Part shown: piece after piece, positions 11,098 to 22,583 of the stretch | How the letters are laid out: each line of letters starts with the position of its first letter | How positions within the stretch are numbered: position 1 is the first letter of the stretch | From: Xenoacremonium recifei | Taxonomy: Eukaryota > Ascomycota > Sordariomycetes > Hypocreales > Nectriaceae | DNA: 64,000 nt | Direction: 5' to 3' | NCBI GenBank assembly: GCA_012184525.1 | Contig: WOFQ01000089.1 | Span: 1 to 64,000 of the forward strand | Translations under genes and position numbers: made by a program | The notes under the pieces: generated by a model | What the model was told of the DNA's origin: nothing | Database searches by the model: none | Seen by the model: the letters and a program-made list of their open reading frames with translations, nothing else

Positions 11098-13269
11098 CTT
11101 TGCAGCGAAGCCGCGTTGACCTTGTTGTGCGATATGGTGATATCAGCAGGATAGCTTCACCCCCGATTTGAGTCAGAGACGAACATGGATTATCGTGGCT
11201 GGCGGCATCTTTGCGGGATTTTATGTGCGACTTTCGTGGCAGGGAGGGGAGGCCTCAGCAGCTGAAAAGAATCCCTGCAGTTAAGCGCGGTTTGTGAAAC
11301 CAATCAGATTGCTGGGTGATTGGAGGTGCTGCGCCAGGTGCTGCGCCAGGTACAGCGCAGGGCTCGGCTGTGTTGCAAGTGGGAAAATGCAAAGCAAAAT
11401 TGGCCAGGAGGGAAGAATTGACAGGCTGGCACAGTTTGATGTGTACAAGGCCGATCCGCCCAGGCGGGTAGCCTACGCTAAGCTGGCCCATCGACAAGAC
11501 GGGGTTCAAGGAGGCTGTGCCAAATAATCGCTTGTTCTTTGAGAACAACCATAGGCGCCGCCGGGAGCATGGAAGTTGTCAGTCGTTAATGCATGTTTAA
11601 TGAGCAAGAACTGATCGACAGGAGATGGTCAGCAAAGACATTAGCCATACTGTGACGGGTCCTCCCGACTCAACTATGACGAAAAGGCGATGTTCTAATA
11701 CTTAGCGAAGCGGCTTCGAGAGCGATTAAGCTTGCGGATCAGTAGCCCCGGAGACGCAAGTGTGGAGAGGAGTGTTCCGTTAACGGCTACTAATATAGTG
11801 GATGCTCGACTGGGCTGTGGTGTGGCAGAGTCAAGGTACAGAGTAAGGTATCCACGAAGGAGCACGGCAGAGGCTGACACGCTCCGCGTATCTCGCGTAA
11901 TTATTGGTCTGCTTCGATAACGGCTGATGGATGAATAAAGCACCAGATATGTTTCATCTGAGGCGCTCTGTTCGATTAGGAAACCCGTTAGTACTTCAAT
12001 AAAGTTTCCACCAAGGGATCCTCGCTTATCACGGCAGTTCCCGACAGAAGCCTGTTGGAGGTGCCGCCTTGGGGATGTGAGATGCGGGGTATCGGGAACC
12101 GGCGTCGGTGCCATAGTTGAGCTGAAATAATCGCAAAGCGCTCGACAGGTCCACAACCATTCTTGTCCGCGTTAGTGGGGTATTAATGAAATAGAACCCG
12201 CCAGCGGTCCTTACTTTCAACACGCGAACGGCTGAAAATATGGAGAGGGGATCTGAATCATCACCGCGATGACAAGAACACGTGGATCTTTGCTTGCGAA
12301 ATCTAGACGCAGGTAGAAGATTCGAGGGCGCTCGTCAGCCCTGTTGGCTGAAGAACACGAGGTCCAGTTCTTCACGGCACTAGCCAATCACCGTGTTTTG
12401 CTTCCTTCACATCGACACAACCTGAAACACAGTCCAACACGCGTCGGAACGTGTGGCAAATACATGCTATACAGCATCGGCGCGCCAAAGGTGTTACCTT
12501 ACGGTAGAAGTCTGGCTATTAGAGGGTTCAGCATTATAAGCATACAAGCAACCTGTATTCCGAGCAATGTATTGCCGGGGTCGCTGTGCACGTCCGCTTC
12601 GCCGTCGCACCGAAGTAAAGTGGACAGATTCCATAATATAATCCGAGCTCGACGATGGGCTGCACCACCGTCGCTCCCACCATGCTTCGCTGTAGTAACA
12701 AGATGCACCAAGCAGGTCAATACCTAGGCGGTGGCAAATGTCTACGACATATATTGTGCGACCGGCTTGCACTTCCCTCATATGGTTTCGACACACCACA
12801 TGCAATAACAGACGAAATCTGGACACCGCAACATTTCTGCGTCAAGGTGCATAAATTAGGAGAAGATTCATCAAGACACCGACAATAAGCATACAGCTTA
12901 TTATTCATGCCCATTTTATCTATAAAAGCTTTAACTTTGGATGCAATGTTTTAAGCAAAGTCAGGTTCAGAGCAGATTCGGGAGAATATAGGGTAGCAAC
13001 GGGGACGGCGAGGCTCAAAGACCTTTCCTGATGTAGCATAGTCAGACTGTCAGACTGTCAGCCCCGTGCCTGTTGCTTCAGGCTGGTTACGCGTCGCAAT
13101 GAGACACGACCTTGCAAAGCTTCCAAGTACTTCACATCTCTCGAATCAAGAGATACCCGCACTACGCTAAACTTACCATCGCGTTACGACATCATACTGC
13201 GCATGTCTGGCATGCCAACCCTCCCTAAATAGCGTGTAATTATCGGGCTAATTATCTGAAGCGCCCCGC
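11098..13269. other. 2.2-kb stretch without a supported gene
   Basis: Several frames of 60-150 codons exist on both strands, but none shows a known motif, continues across a plausible intron, or matches another part of the window. A short direct repeat (GTGCTGCGCCAG, about three imperfect copies) lies near 11326-11358. The 3' part should contain the NLR2 promoter and first exon. I cannot place them. Confidence 0.45.
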
Positions 13270-16200
13270 CCTCCCCGACGACTCGGTCTTCACCAGATCG
13301 CCCCAGACCCGGACCGCGCTGCCGCTGACACAACTATCGAGTACGCCTATGCCATACATCATAGTTTCCTTGCACTGACCCGCGGAGCATCGTTGCAATC
13401 CATGGCCTGGGCACCGAATCGCCGCAAACGTGGGAGTTCAAAGGCAGCGGGGGACGCATTGTCAACTGGCTAGCCGATAGCGACATGCTCCGAGCGACTG
13501 TGCCTGAGGCAAGAATATTCACATATGATTGGAACGCCAATTTTTTCCAAGATGCTCCCGTACAGACCCTGCTCGGCCACGCCGATACACTCCTCGCCCA
13601 CGTCGCCGAGACTCGAGACGCCGAAGCACGACCGATAATCTTCATTGCCTCCTGTTTTGGAGGTCTTATCCTAGCCGAGGTAGAATAGGAATAAGTCGAA
13701 GAGCGAGACACGGAAGGCTGATGTAGCAAGGCCATCAACCGCGCCGGTCAAGAAGGCAGCCTACACCGACATGTTTTGCTCTCCACGGCCGGAATTGTGT
13801 TCCTCGCCACCCCCTTCAACGGCGCCGATGCTTCAAGGGAGGCTAAATGGCAAGTGGTCGTCAGCGGCGTAATGGGCGAAGATACCGCAAACGATCTTGT
13901 GCAAGATCTCGAACAGAAGCACGACTACGTCCGCAGGCGAGTTCAGAAATTCACAGAGATTACCAATGCCGATTCTATACGCTTACCCATCTGCTGCTTC
14001 TTCGAAACTAAGAAGACCGAAATCCTGAGACGGGTCCTCCCTCGGAATTGGGCGAGGCGTTTATCTACTGGTTTCACCAATAAGATAGTACACACCCTTA
14101 ATCCCATTCATCGGCTACTACTGACTGGGGACAGCTTATCACAGAGGCCTCAGCCTGTCTACATGGGTTCCCCCGTTTGGGACTGGACGCGACCCATTCC
14201 GGCATAAATAAGTTCGATGGACCAGGGAGCTCACAGTATAAGCTTGTGAAGGATACAGTTAGGCAGATTGCTGATAATGCATTGGTTACCCTCAGCCGTC
14301 GCCAGGATTGTAGGTCAGCAGGAAGACGATTGTCGACTGGTTCTTACCATCTCTAGCTCCTAAGCCTCATTGGATGGTGCCGTTCGACCGGAATGAAGGC
14401 TTCATCGGACGAGAAGATATTCTACACCTCTTACTCGACAGGATACACCCTAGCGCCAACGAAGACGCCTGTCAGAGGACAGTAATCGAAGGTCTCGGCG
14501 GTATTGGCAAGACTCAGATCGCTCTTGAGGCTGCCTTCCGCCTGCGTCATGCGCACCCTTTGTGTTCCGTCTTCTGGGTGCCGGCTGTCGACTCAACGAC
14601 ATTTGAGAATGCGTACCGCGACATAGGGAAGCTTTTGGGAGTGGTGGGGATCGAGGAGGATAAGGCCGATGTTAAGACCCTTATCCGAGCTGCCCTGAAT
14701 CGTGAAGACGCAGGCCAGTGGCTCTTGATCATCGATAATGCAGATGATCCAGAACTAATGTTCGGGCCAAGAGGTCTCGCTAATTATTTTCCGTCTAGTT
14801 TGGAGGGATCTATCCTTCTCACAACACGAACGCGCGAGATCACGGGGCGGCTCGACGTGCGAGATCCCAAGGGCATTATTAGGACGAACAAGATGAGGCG
14901 AGAAGAATCGACGAAGATGATGCGAGGTCAATTGACGGAAGGTCAGATGTGGGATACAGCAAGCACCGAGGCCCTGCTCGACTTCCTGGATGATCTTCCA
15001 CTGGCGATTAGGCAGGCATCCGCTTATATGCATCGAACGGGAATGACAACGACTAGATACTGGGAACACTGCTGATCGAGTGATGCGACGGTGGTGAAGC
15101 TGCTGAGTCGAGAATTTGAAGATCGTGGGCGCTACGATACGATTAAAAACCCGGTAGCGACGACGTGGCTCATCTCGTTTGAGCATATCTCCAGAGGCTA
15201 TCCTCGAGCTGGGGAGTACCTACGTTTCATGTGCTTCCTAGCGCAGAGGGATATCCCGATGTCGTTGTTACCGTCGGCAGACGATGAGTTAGAGGCGGAT
15301 GAAGCAATTGGGACGCTAGAGGCATATGGGTTCATCACGAGGCGAGAAGAAGGGGATTCAGTGGATATACATCGACTAGTGCGACTGGCGATGTTGAACT
15401 GGCTTACCAAAGAGGGACAAGGACGAAAGATGTATGGGTGTGTATTGCGAAGAGTGAAGAAAGTGTTTCCGTTTCCGAAGCATGAGAACCGAGGAATATG
15501 GATAAAGTACTTGGCGCATGCGCAGAGTGTGTTGGAGAGGGATGAGGAGTGTGATGATAAAGGGGCAATTTCGTGGCTTCTTTTCAACGTTGCTGAAGCT
15601 ATGTCTATTCAAGGTAGATACGTGGAAGCGGCGAAGATGTATCGGCAGACGCTGGCGTTAAAGCAGAAAGTGCTTGGCATGGAACATTCGGATACACTTG
15701 CCAGCATGAACAACCTGGGACTTATGCTTCAGAACATGGGAGAGTATGAAGAGGCAGCGAAGATACATAGGCAGACGCTGGAGTTGAGGGAGAAGGTGCT
15801 TGGCAAGGAGCATCCGGATACACTTGGCAGTATGAATAACCTGGCAGAAGCTCTTCGGCATCAGGGGAAGTACGAAGAAGCAGCGAAGATACATCAGCAG
15901 ACGCTGGAGCTGAGGCAGAAGGTGCTTGGCAAGGGGCATCCGTCTACACTCGCCAGCATGAACAACCTGGCAATCGTGCTCAGGAATACCAGCCAGTACG
16001 AAGAAGCGGCGAAGATACATTGGCAGACGCTGGAGCTAACAGTGAAGGTGCTTGGCAAGGAGCATCCGGATACACTCGCCAGCATGAACAACCTGGCAAA
16101 CGTGCTTGATGACATAGGAGAGTATGAAGAAGCAGCGAAGATGCATGGGCAGACGCTGGAGCTAAGAGTGAAGGTGCTTGGCAAGGAGCATCCGGATACA

Positions 16201-16626
16201 CTCACCAGCATGAACAACCTGGCAAACGTGCTTGATGACATAGGAGAGTATGAAGAAGCAGCGAAGATGCATGGGCAGACGCTGGAGCTAAGAGTGAAGG
16301 TGCTTGGCAAGGAGCATCCGGATACACTCACCAGCATGAACAACCTGGCAAACGTGCTTGATGACATAGGAGAGTATGAAGAAGCAGCGAAGATGCATGG
16401 GCAGACGCTGGAGCTAAGAGTGAAGGTGCTTGGCAAGGAGCATCCGCACACACTTAGCAGCATGAATAACCTGGCAGAAGTTCTTCGGCGTCAGAGGAAG
16501 TATGAAGAAGCGGCAAAGATACATCGGCAGACGCTGGAGCTAAAGGAGAAGGTGCTTGGCAAGGAACATCCGTCTACAGTCAGAAGCGTGAACAACCTGG
16601 CAAAGACTCTCCGGCAATACAACTAG
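13270..16626 (+). pseudogene. NLR2: alpha/beta-hydrolase-NB-ARC-TPR protein, one in-frame stop
   Basis: Exon boundaries from frame continuity are (?)-13340, 13388-13679, 13731-14087, 14135-14309 and 14357-16626. Introns are 47, 51, 47 and 47 nt, and each keeps frame. The first part (IVAIHGLGTESP, later FIASCFGGL and GIVFLATPF) is the hydrolase-like N-terminal domain common in fungal NLRs. NB-ARC follows: FIGREDILHLLL, P-loop GLGGIGKTQ, Walker B WLLIIDNADD, SILLTTR, and LDDLPLAIRQA. Eight kinesin-light-chain-type TPRs end the protein. One defect is clear: TGA at 15073-15075 (reading WEHC, stop, SSDATVVKLL in the same frame), best explained by CGA to TGA. The start codon was not found, so the 5' end is approximate. 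The likely role is non-self sensing and cell death. Confidence 0.78.
15622..16623 (+). repeat. Eight 126-bp TPR units of NLR2
   Basis: The 42-residue units follow EEAAKxHxQTLEL, KVLGKEHPxTLxSMNNLA. Units five and six are identical in protein and almost identical in DNA, which implies very recent duplication or gene conversion. The first and last units are the most divergent. Confidence 0.88.
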
Positions 16627-16826
16627 AAGAGGGGATAATAATCGACTAGAAGTTACAAGATTAATAGTCGGATAGAAAAAAAAGGACATCGCTGATAGCC
16701 ATCGGTCGGGAAGTGAGTTATCTATGCCTTGTTCTAGTAAAAACTCAATGCGCCGCCTTGCTTTGCCAATCAATTTGCCAATCAAGTAATGCGGAACAGT
16801 ATCGAGCCACGCTCCGTATCTCCGAC

Positions 16827-17390
16827 TTATTCCCACCTGGCAATCGCCCTTCGTATGGCTGGCTTATTAGTGCAGAGGCCATCCAAGCCGGTTGCTGACG
16901 AGTATGTCTGTCTCCAACGATCCTTCTCTTCCTCGGTGCTTGCAGAAGATACCCGAAGTCCTATGGCTATGTCCTCGCATATCTGATCGGTCTCGGTGCA
17001 GAGGCTACAGTTACCGCGGGCCCGTGTGAATCGGTCAAGATGCAGAGTCTCTAGCCAACCGAGCAGTCGCTGAGCACTTCGGAACCCACAGCGGTGCAAT
17101 CATCGAGGTTGTGATCCAAGCCCAGTCCGCCGCGGACGTAACAAAGATGACAACCAATGGCACCCCACTTCTCTAATTGTTCACCCAAACTCCACAACTT
17201 GGTCTTCGCTCGAAGCAGGTTCTTATCATCATTGAACCCAACCCGATTGCCAAGGTGGTCGAGTATGGCATGTCGCCTAACCATCGCACTGGAGATGGCA
17301 ATGTCACCGGGGTACCCAAATAATGGCCGGCAACTCCAATCATTATCATTGAGAGACTGATCTCGAACGTCTTGACTTGTAAAGCTTAAC
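16827..17390 (-). pseudogene. Remnant of helicase-type (TLH-like) C-terminal zinc region
   Basis: Minus-strand frames 17284-17051 and 17099-16827 together read like the C-terminal tail of fungal telomere-linked RecQ-type helicases. They contain QLEKWGAIGCHLCYVRG with a C-x2-C pair, then LDDCT, then WLETLHLDRFTRA with a second cysteine cluster (CSLC...QIC). A frame change separates the halves. No helicase motor motifs lie nearby, so this is a leftover tail. It sits directly downstream of the OrsD pseudogene on the same strand, as such helicase genes often do. The family assignment rests on pattern memory. Confidence 0.45.
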
Positions 17391-17404
17391 GGAAGAGTTC
17401 GCCT

Positions 17405-20400
17405 TCACTTTGGGGTTAGCGCTGCATCTTTCGATCCGAGTAATTGATAATTTGACCTCTTCGTGAAGCCGTTGCGGCGATGTCTGACTTCATCCTGAGC
17501 GGTCTGTTCCTGATAGTGCCGCCGAGACTCGCGCTCGAACGCTTCTGTATCCTCTTGATGGATCATGCTGAGATATTCAGCCCGTTCCCCTCTGTCTCTT
17601 GCTTCTGTTTCATTCTGGCTGTCTTCATCGTCAGGTGGATCTCGACTACTCGACCGTGGCTGTCGTTGTTGTGTCGCCCACCTAGGCCCAGGTTGACTAG
17701 AGCTCAATGGTACAGATGGGCCTGCGAGGGAACGGCCCGGGGTGTTTCCTGTAGCCTCCGGAGCCGGAATTCTGTCTGGAGAAGTCGTTGAGGACACCAC
17801 TACTGGTGCGCTTACTACCCTGTCTCTGTCCCGTTTCTGACGAGGGATTACCTGTATTTCGGATACTGGCATCTCTGCAGCTGGGATCTTCTCCGCCCCC
17901 CTGGATGTGAGTCTGGGTTGATGCCCTAGGATTCGCTCGCGGTCGCTATGAACCTGGGCGTTCATTCTCGGTCTTAGTTTGCTGGGCAGGTGGAGAAACT
18001 CGTGCCAGCGGAGGGATGCCCATTCATACAGGTCCAGAAGCTGAGGCTGCATCGTGGTCGGGAACGCTCCGCCAAGACCGTAAGTTGACCCACGTTGTAA
18101 GGGACGATGTCCGCTCTGCCAAGCAAAGACGACGTTTCGAGGGGCGTCCTTGCTTCGATCATCGAATCGATTAAACGGCTGGTATACCTCACGCACGTGC
18201 TTTTCGGTTATGCCGATGCAGATCTGGCGAAGAAGTCGAGAGTTTACTGCAAACCCCCACGCCTCTGCCGTTACCTTTCGAATCACATTGGTGAAGCGGT
18301 CGGTGCGCCATGCTTTGCTCTTGGAAGATATGGTCTGGGTTCGGAAAAGCAACGGCGACGAACTCTGACCCACCTCGATTGGGCTAACAATACCGCGCTC
18401 CCTGTCCAACAAATTGATGAAGGGACGGATGTAGGCACAATACTTGAAGATGGCTAACGCAAGCTCGGCTGGGAGAAAACGAACGACGACAAATTCCCGG
18501 TTGGTGGAGCTTTTGGCCTTGTGATGACGGACCATATAGATAATATAGCCTTTATAGACGTAGAGACCTCTGGGTCCGAGTTCGTCGTTCTCAACCCAGA
18601 GGCTGGAGAGCTCTGGCCATCGTGGCAGCTGGCCGCCAGTCAACGACATCCCCATTCCCAAGAGCTCGCGAAAGTCCTCCTCTTTTTTCAGGTATTGGTT
18701 AACCTCTGACCAGTTCCAAGAATTCTCTCGCGAGAGACACCCGCTCCGAGCTGTACAAGCTCTCCTGAATAGGTCGAGATAGACCGAGGTCAGTTTGTTC
18801 TTGGGGTCCACCACGAAAGAGTATCCCTTGTCACAGTTGGCCATGTCGTCTTTGATATTGAGCAGGTCGATATCAGGCTCGAGCCCGAACATCAAATCGT
18901 TGCACAGGCGATCGGCCTCTCTGACGAGATATGCGGTCAGGGACCTGAACTGCCCCATGGAGATCTCTGCCCCTTGCCCCAGCCTACCCTCTGGCCGTCA
19001 TCGCTCCAGTACAGGAAGAAGGAAGGCGTATCGTTGCGGGCTGCTACGCACCCGTAGGCACGGTGACTTACAAATTCTTCAAACGTTGATTGGGATCCCA
19101 TGACCATGTATCGCCTATGCACCTGTTTGAACCGTTCAAGCTGTTTGAACCGCGGCCGGCGTTCAATTCCTAGAAGAGCATATGGCTGCAGGGGAAGAGC
19201 TCGCTCGAGGAAAAGGAGTCGCTGGATGTATATGAGTCCAGAAAGGTAAGGTGTGTAGGAACGCGCGTTGTGGAAGCTGTTGGTTGCTTCCGAGAATGCA
19301 AGTATACCGCTGAAGTACACAAGCACTGTCGAACTTAGTTGACCATCCGTTAGCCGTTCCGTACAGAGCGCGAGACTCAGGCTAAAGACGAGCTCGGCAA
19401 GAGAGACAGGTGCCCCGGTTCTTTTGGGCACGTTAGCGAAGTCATTCTCATCGTCATCGCTAGGTATATAACCATCATCCTCGCTGCCATCGTCGAAGGT
19501 GCTGTACATGTCGCTGTCGTCGTCATCGCCGTCTTCCCTGTCGAGGCCTTCGCAGGCATCTCCATCCATATCCATATCCATGTCCTCATACTCGACTCGC
19601 ATTTCATCCCCAGCCGCCTCTGCAGCCGCCTCTTCCTCCGCCCGAGGCCCATCCTCGGTAACCAAGGATAGATTGGCCAGGTCTTCATGATGCTAAATTT
19701 CATCAAGGAAACGATCCAACTTCTTGTTGAAATGCACGCCAATAAGCCGCTCCCATTGCTTCACGTCCATGCGATATACCCGGAAACAGAAGGCCAATGC
19801 TTTTTTTAGTAGTAAGTGGTATCTGGTGGTTGATGAGGCATGTTTGACCAGTGTGAACGGCTTGGGATAAGACACGTGGGGATGGTTGCTTCTCAGCCAG
19901 GAAAGGAGATTGCGACTCGTCCTGTGGACAGTCTCCTCACAGCGGTCCATAACCACATCCACGGCCTTTAAGATTTCATCGATCTTGATTTCGTCTTCGC
20001 GCGGGCTGACCAGATCAGTGCAGAGACCAGGGACTCGGGCTGCGCTAGCCAGGAGGTACGGCGGCGCATCTGGCTGTCCATAGAAACTTAGATAGGGTAT
20101 CTGGATAAGGCAACGGTGCAGGTTCCGGTCCCTGTTCCTATATGTGATCTCCTACCTCGTTCTCTCCAGCCATGGCCGCTGTTCGGCATACGTGGTCGTC
20201 GAGCCGGCCGCTGGGGTTTGCATATCGGCTGTAAGGCCGTGGTTGCGCTGGCGCTCGCGTTCCTGCACGGATCCAATCAAGTCCTGTTGTTCTTGACCAA
20301 CTCTGTCTCGGCGGCTCAAATTTGGCCCGCTCGTGTAGCCCATAGGCACCGTCGGTCGGGCCAGTTGGCCATCGCGCTCAACAATCCAATAGACTCGAGA

Positions 20401-20853
20401 CGAGCCAGAGGCCCAAGCTTGCAAGTAAACGTACTCGAAATATGCCTCCACGTCCGCCCGCCTGGTAGATCTCCGCGGGTGCTGGGGGTACTCGGGCAGG
20501 TCTTGGCTATAGTGTTGCATGATGAGAGGGAGGTTAATGGTGCGATAGCTGCAGTGCAAACAGGAAAATCCATCGTAGGACCGGAGCCTTTGCTCTTCAG
20601 GCGAGCCGTCAACAAGAGGCGCGGCCCCGCCTGGACTTTTCAGCTCTAGTTTAGCCAATACCTTAGAGAGACCTCTCCGCCGAGATAGGGGGATATTGTG
20701 TTCATCACGTAGATGATTAGTAGGGTTAGAACCAGCGGGGGAGATAGCGTGTCTGCATTTCTTGTCGAAACAGATCAACAGTCGTGACTTAGGATGAACC
20801 CATAAGGAAAGTGACTCGAGAAATTTAGCAGTGGCAATAGGTATTAGGTCCAT
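17405..20853 (-). pseudogene. OrsD (DUF3505)-type gene with recombinase-like middle region, broken
   Basis: A 3.4-kb reading frame with three lesions: TAG at 20152-20154, TAG at 19693-19695 (both where TGG or CAG would fit) and a one-base frame shift near 18960-18980. From the N-terminus: an OrsD zinc region with CFDKKC and HLRDEH, then GSPEEQRLRSYDGFSCLHC and LPLIMQH; a segment with VMDRCEETVHRTSRNLLSWL and YPKPFTLV; an acidic tract (DMDMDMDGD); FSLSLALCTERLTDG; and a C-terminal half with LLRQICIGITEKH, then VVFAWQSGHR and GSTYGLGGAF. The R...H...GH...Y arrangement resembles a degenerate tyrosine-recombinase fold, as in N-terminal regions of fungal RecQ-like genes. It probably belongs to a mobile or heterochromatin-associated family. 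No cellular function is established. Confidence 0.65.
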
Positions 20854-21221
20854 AGTGTTGACCGCTGCTGCTGCCGCTAGACTACCTTTCGATATTCTTG
20901 ATCTATTCCTCTTCTCTTCAATATCAGGCGGAAGTTCAAGATGGGGGAGATAGTAGAACGTAGACGGGCAGAACGCAGACGGTCAGAACGGGAAGTGGAA
21001 GGCGGCAGAGTAGTGAAAAGGACGAGGTGCATGGACAAAAAACAGATAAACAAGCTGTTTTTTTTGTCGAACCTGGTTACCGTATCAATATGCACGGACA
21101 AAAGGGGTAGAATCTAGGGGTGGTTTTTCGGGAAATCACCGGGGCGTTTCATAGTTGTCCGGGTTGGCACGGCCGAAAGTTAGATAATGCGGCGCGATTT
21201 GGAACAACATTCGTACAGTAG
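20842..21221. repeat. Duplicated OrsD 5' flank and NLR junction, copy 1
   Basis: About 380 bp nearly identical to 62167-62541. By eye there are a few substitutions and one 5-base difference (CCGGGTTGGCACGG here, CCAGCACGG there). It runs from codon 4 of the OrsD gene through its upstream region into a piece of NLR TPR-domain coding sequence (reading RRDLEQHSYS near 21190-21220). The shared junction shows that both copies descend from one joining event. Confidence 0.9.
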
Positions 21222-21236
21222 TAGTAGGATATTGGG

Positions 21237-21371
21237 TGACCGCGAAACCCAAAGCGGTAGGACTGGTGACCATTTTATTATGATTGGTCAGTGGCCTGAG
21301 ACGCTAGACCTAATGTAGCAATTTACCGAACCCGATGGCCCAATGCCAGCCTACATCACGGCGTATAGAAT
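21237..21371. repeat. 135-bp interspersed repeat, copy 1
   Basis: From TGACCGCGAAACCCAAAGCG to TATAGAAT. It matches 36829-36965 over its length with scattered substitutions. It could be a piece of a larger transposon or an LTR fragment. No terminal inverted repeats or coding capacity are visible. Confidence 0.75.
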
Positions 21372-21496
21372 TAATAGCAGTCAAAAGCGTCCTAATGTAT
21401 GAGTCTAATATACCCTATTAAAAGTATATGTATCCTATGTACTGCCTCATAGATGATCTATGTTGGTAAATATTAATGTGGGTAAACTGAAAAGAC

Positions 21497-22393
21497 CTAG
21501 TTGGTCTTGCTGGCGGCAGCTGGGAAGCCGCCAGTTGAAAAGTGAATAGGGGCATTGCTCACTCCAGCCTGAATGCCATAGTTGTAATCTCCAAATGTAG
21601 ACGTGTTGACTTCACGGCCTTGATCTTTCCGAGCATTTACAGCTGCCGCCTTGATCCCCTCGGAAAGCTCTTGAAGTAGCTCAAGAGACTTTTTCAAGGC
21701 AAACTTCTCGACTTCCACCTGACTAGTTGCACTGGCTTGGTCAGGATCCTCCTCATCTTCATCTTGCGCTGCCAGATGAAGTTCTTCTAACTTAGTGTTC
21801 ACCTCATCTAGCTGTTTCTTAGCTGTAGTAATGGCTGTTTTGATCTCCGTTTCCTTAGTCGATATCATTTGCGTCATTTCTTCGGCCACTTTCGTCTGCC
21901 GAAGGGAACTATACCTATTTCTCCTTAGTTTGATTATAATCTCCCCGGCCGGGAAGGCAACTTACAGTGTTGCAGTACTGACAACTGAAGTAAGCGTCAT
22001 CTTGCAGTTCTGGAGTTGGGCTGATGTGGACTTGATCTGGTCCTGTCTGAATAGGCCAATCATTGTCCGATCCCGCCAAGATAGCTTTCCATCATCACTA
22101 TGAGTGGTCCAGCGATCGATTGCGGCTTGAAACTTGCTGGAAGACTTTTTGCATAGCTTTAGTCCGGTCTCTGACTGGGCGACCACAGCCTCGCCTAGCG
22201 ACTCCCACTGTTGATCAGATATATTTTGAACAGAAGTGATAGACTGCTCAATGGTTAGCAGGCCTTCCCGGATCGACACAATATCGCTGGGCGCATTCAT
22301 AATGCCCTCAAGGTCATTTCGCAAATGCCGTACGCATTGCAACGCTGGGACGGCAATGCCTGCAACGCTTGCTGTAATGCTCAGAGGGTCCAT
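21497..22393 (-). CDS. HeLo-like cell-death effector with C-terminal amyloid-like motif
   Basis: Exons 22393-21966 and 21914-21497, joined by a 51-nt phase-2 intron (GTAAGT...AAATAG), give 281 residues. The chosen ATG begins MDPLSITASVAGIAVPALQ, the usual hydrophobic start of the fungal HeLo-like N-terminal domain (Helo_like_N of STAND proteins). Helical sequence fills residues about 1-235, with a coiled-coil-like Lys/Glu-rich stretch around 150-190. The tail (about 251-268) reads GDYNYGIQAGVSNAPIHF, a Gly/Asn/Gln motif like those that form beta-solenoid amyloids in HET-S-type effectors. The divergent NLR3 begins with a matching motif (GDQNHGIQ, then NNAPI). In characterised pairs the activated NLR templates folding of the effector tail, and the HeLo domain then disrupts the membrane. 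That role is inferred here. The gene looks intact. Confidence 0.85.
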
Positions 22394-22583
22394 CGTGAAG
22401 AGAATGGCAATATGGTGATGAGGGATTATTCTAGAGACGGCTGAGAGAGGAAGAGAGGGGAAGAGAGGGGAAGCTGAGATCAGGCAGCCATCACGTGCAG
22501 CTGCAGCCCAAAACTGCATCTCATCAGCCAAAAGTGGGCCATTTCGACACCACAGAAACAAAGACCTCATCAACAATGCAAAT
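22394..22583. promoter_or_regulatory. Bidirectional promoter of the HeLo-like/NLR3 pair
   Basis: Only 190 bp separates the two divergent start codons (22393 minus, 22584 plus), so both genes probably share control sequences. It contains a short purine repeat (GAGAGGAAGAGAGGGGAAG twice over, near 22440-22470). The compact spacing matches known effector/NLR pairs. Confidence 0.6.

Noticed and set aside
11695..12156. 153-codon minus-strand frame
   Set aside because: No motif, no plausible exon partner, composition like the other frames in this spacer.
14088..14134. Apparent frame shift in NLR2 near 14.1 kb
   Set aside because: A 47-nt intron with branch TACTGAC and acceptor ACAG restores the frame (KI then LITEASACL).
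15894..16463. 189-codon minus-strand frame through the NLR2 TPR region
   Set aside because: A shadow of 126-bp repeats: the repeated unit simply lacks stops in that frame.
7760..16623. Regular direct repeats as CRISPR arrays
   Set aside because: They are coding WD40/TPR repeats with no spacers, in a eukaryotic sequence.
17405..20853. OrsD naming as evidence of an orsellinic-acid gene cluster
   Set aside because: No polyketide synthase or tailoring gene is present; the OrsD domain is widespread outside that cluster.
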